From the NCBI GenBank assembly GCA_017849315.1, contig JAFIHQ010000133.1, positions 1-5,753 of the forward strand: a stretch of DNA of 5,753 nt. Reading direction: 5' to 3'. The translations under genes and the position numbers were made by a program. Origin of the DNA: Treponema sp. Its GTDB lineage: Bacteria; Spirochaetota; Spirochaetia; Treponematales; Rectinemataceae. The stretch's first letter is position 1, and every line of letters begins with the position of its first letter. Below, one piece after another: positions 5,058-5,753 of this stretch. The notes under the pieces were generated by a model. That model made no database searches. It had not been told where the DNA came from and was given only the letters and a program-made list of their open reading frames with translations.

Positions 5058-5753
5058 TCCCACCATGTTTTTCCACAGAAATCTGGCTTAAAACTGGCCC
5101 CTGCATGCCTAATCGAGCAAGCGGTTCTGGTTTGCGCAAAAAGTGGTGCAAGGGCCTTCGCAAAAAGGCCCAAGGTCCTGCCCCCGGCGACATCTTCGTC
5201 GTAAAGCAGGGCCATGCCGTTCTTCCATGCGGACAAGTATGCTATGTCGGAAAAAGAGACTATCGGAGCCTCATCATGGCGCTTGAACATTGAGAATCTG
5301 ACAAAATAGAGAGGAACGGCCAAAAGCTCCGACAAAAGAAGTGCTGGCATTATAGAACCGTGCGCCGCCGCGACCACAATATCGGGCCTAAACTCCTTGT
5401 GCACGGTTTCTGCTAATCGTTGGATTATGGCGGGGTTCGAGCCGCGCCACGTATAGGTGTCAGTCAGGCCTGTATAAACAAAGCTCACAATTGAGGGAGG
5501 CAAAGACGACCAGAACTCGGAGTAATACATGTCGTAAGAAGGTTCGAGTCTGAGCGCGCGCCTTGCCATCTCAATAGACCGAACATAAAGCCGGTTTGCC
5601 AGATCTATAGCAGGGAGCCCATGGTCGATCTGGTATTTGCGGGCCTCGGTGAGCTCATAATAGATTGTAGGATGGAGCGGCAGGCCATGTTCGGTACAAA
5701 TCTTGTAGTTAAGCATTACGTTTACAATGCCCGGGGCTTTTAGATAGAGCAAA
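5054..5753 (-). CDS. Phosphoribosyltransferase-like protein, substrate unknown (5' end at or beyond window edge)
   Basis: The frame is open from the right edge to a TGA at 5056-5054, giving about 232 codons. A TTG sits at 5752-5750 and the first ATG at 5716-5714, neither with a visible ribosome-binding site, so the true start is probably outside the window. Counting from the TTG, the C-terminal half resembles a type I phosphoribosyltransferase: PDIVVAAAHGSIMPALLLSE at 123-142, then a strand and the PRPP-loop-like LLYDEDVAGGRTL at 182-194, with D185/E186/D187 and the GGRT turn. The loop has A-G-G where the canonical motif has T-T-G. The N-terminal 100 residues (HPTIYYELTEARKY, MYYSEFWSSLPPSIVSF) match nothing I recognise and may form the substrate hood. 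The protein is predicted cytoplasmic, with no signal or membrane segment. It is unlike ordinary Hpt, Apt, Upp or PyrE. It ends 43 bases before the rex ATG at 5010 and may share its transcript. Confidence 0.6.
   Translation of the reverse strand, partial: LLYLKAPGIVNVMLNYKICTEHGLPLHPTIYYELTEARKYQIDHGLPAIDLANRLYVRSIEMARRALRLEPSYDMYYSEFWSSLPPSIVSFVYTGLTDTYTWRGSNPAIIQRLAETVHKEFRPDIVVAAAHGSIMPALLLSELLAVPLYFVRFSMFKRHDEAPIVSFSDIAYLSAWKNGMALLYDEDVAGGRTLGLFAKALAPLFAQTRTACSIRHAGASFKPDFCGKTWWD

Overview
The window is 5753 bases of moderate-GC bacterial chromosome with six protein genes, no RNA genes and no mobile elements. The organism is probably a Gram-negative (diderm) bacterium. One gene encodes an exported protein rich in alternating hydrophobic and polar strands that looks like an outer-membrane beta-barrel. 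The gene mix (Rex, an Rrf2 regulator, a fused PyrF-PyrE and a MutL beside an outer-membrane protein) would suit a free-living anaerobic or facultative spirochaete. That assignment is an inference with modest confidence, since no rRNA or lineage marker is present.

Layout from left to right. Bases 1-476 (minus) hold the N-terminal 158 codons of mutL, the DNA mismatch-repair ATPase, cut by the window edge. Bases 488-1945 (minus) hold a signal-peptide-bearing predicted outer-membrane protein of unknown function. Its stop codon lies inside the mutL ribosome-binding region, so the two genes are probably one transcript. Bases 1946-2140 are a divergent intergenic region with four tandem 13-base repeats and a perfect 10-bp hairpin just before the next gene. 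Bases 2141-3697 (plus) hold a fused OMP decarboxylase/orotate phosphoribosyltransferase, which carries out the last two steps of UMP synthesis in the order PyrF-PyrE. It has a repeat-bearing linker and a sharply GC-rich internal segment. Bases 3698-3803 are a convergent intergenic region with short repeats and inverted repeats. Bases 3804-4220 (minus) encode an Rrf2-family regulator with a cysteine cluster. Bases 4351-5010 (minus) encode Rex, the NADH/NAD+-sensing repressor. Bases 5054-5753 (minus) encode a phosphoribosyltransferase-like protein whose 5' end lies at or beyond the window edge.

The right half therefore holds two redox-responsive regulators next to each other. The rex gene has a good sigma-70-type promoter and, directly over its start codon, an 18-bp near match to the Rex operator consensus, which suggests autorepression. 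No clearly undescribed system is visible. The points most worth checking are the rex promoter/operator arrangement, the GC-rich patch inside pyrFE, the structured repeat leader of pyrFE, and the two genes without a confident function (the barrel-like protein and the phosphoribosyltransferase-like protein).
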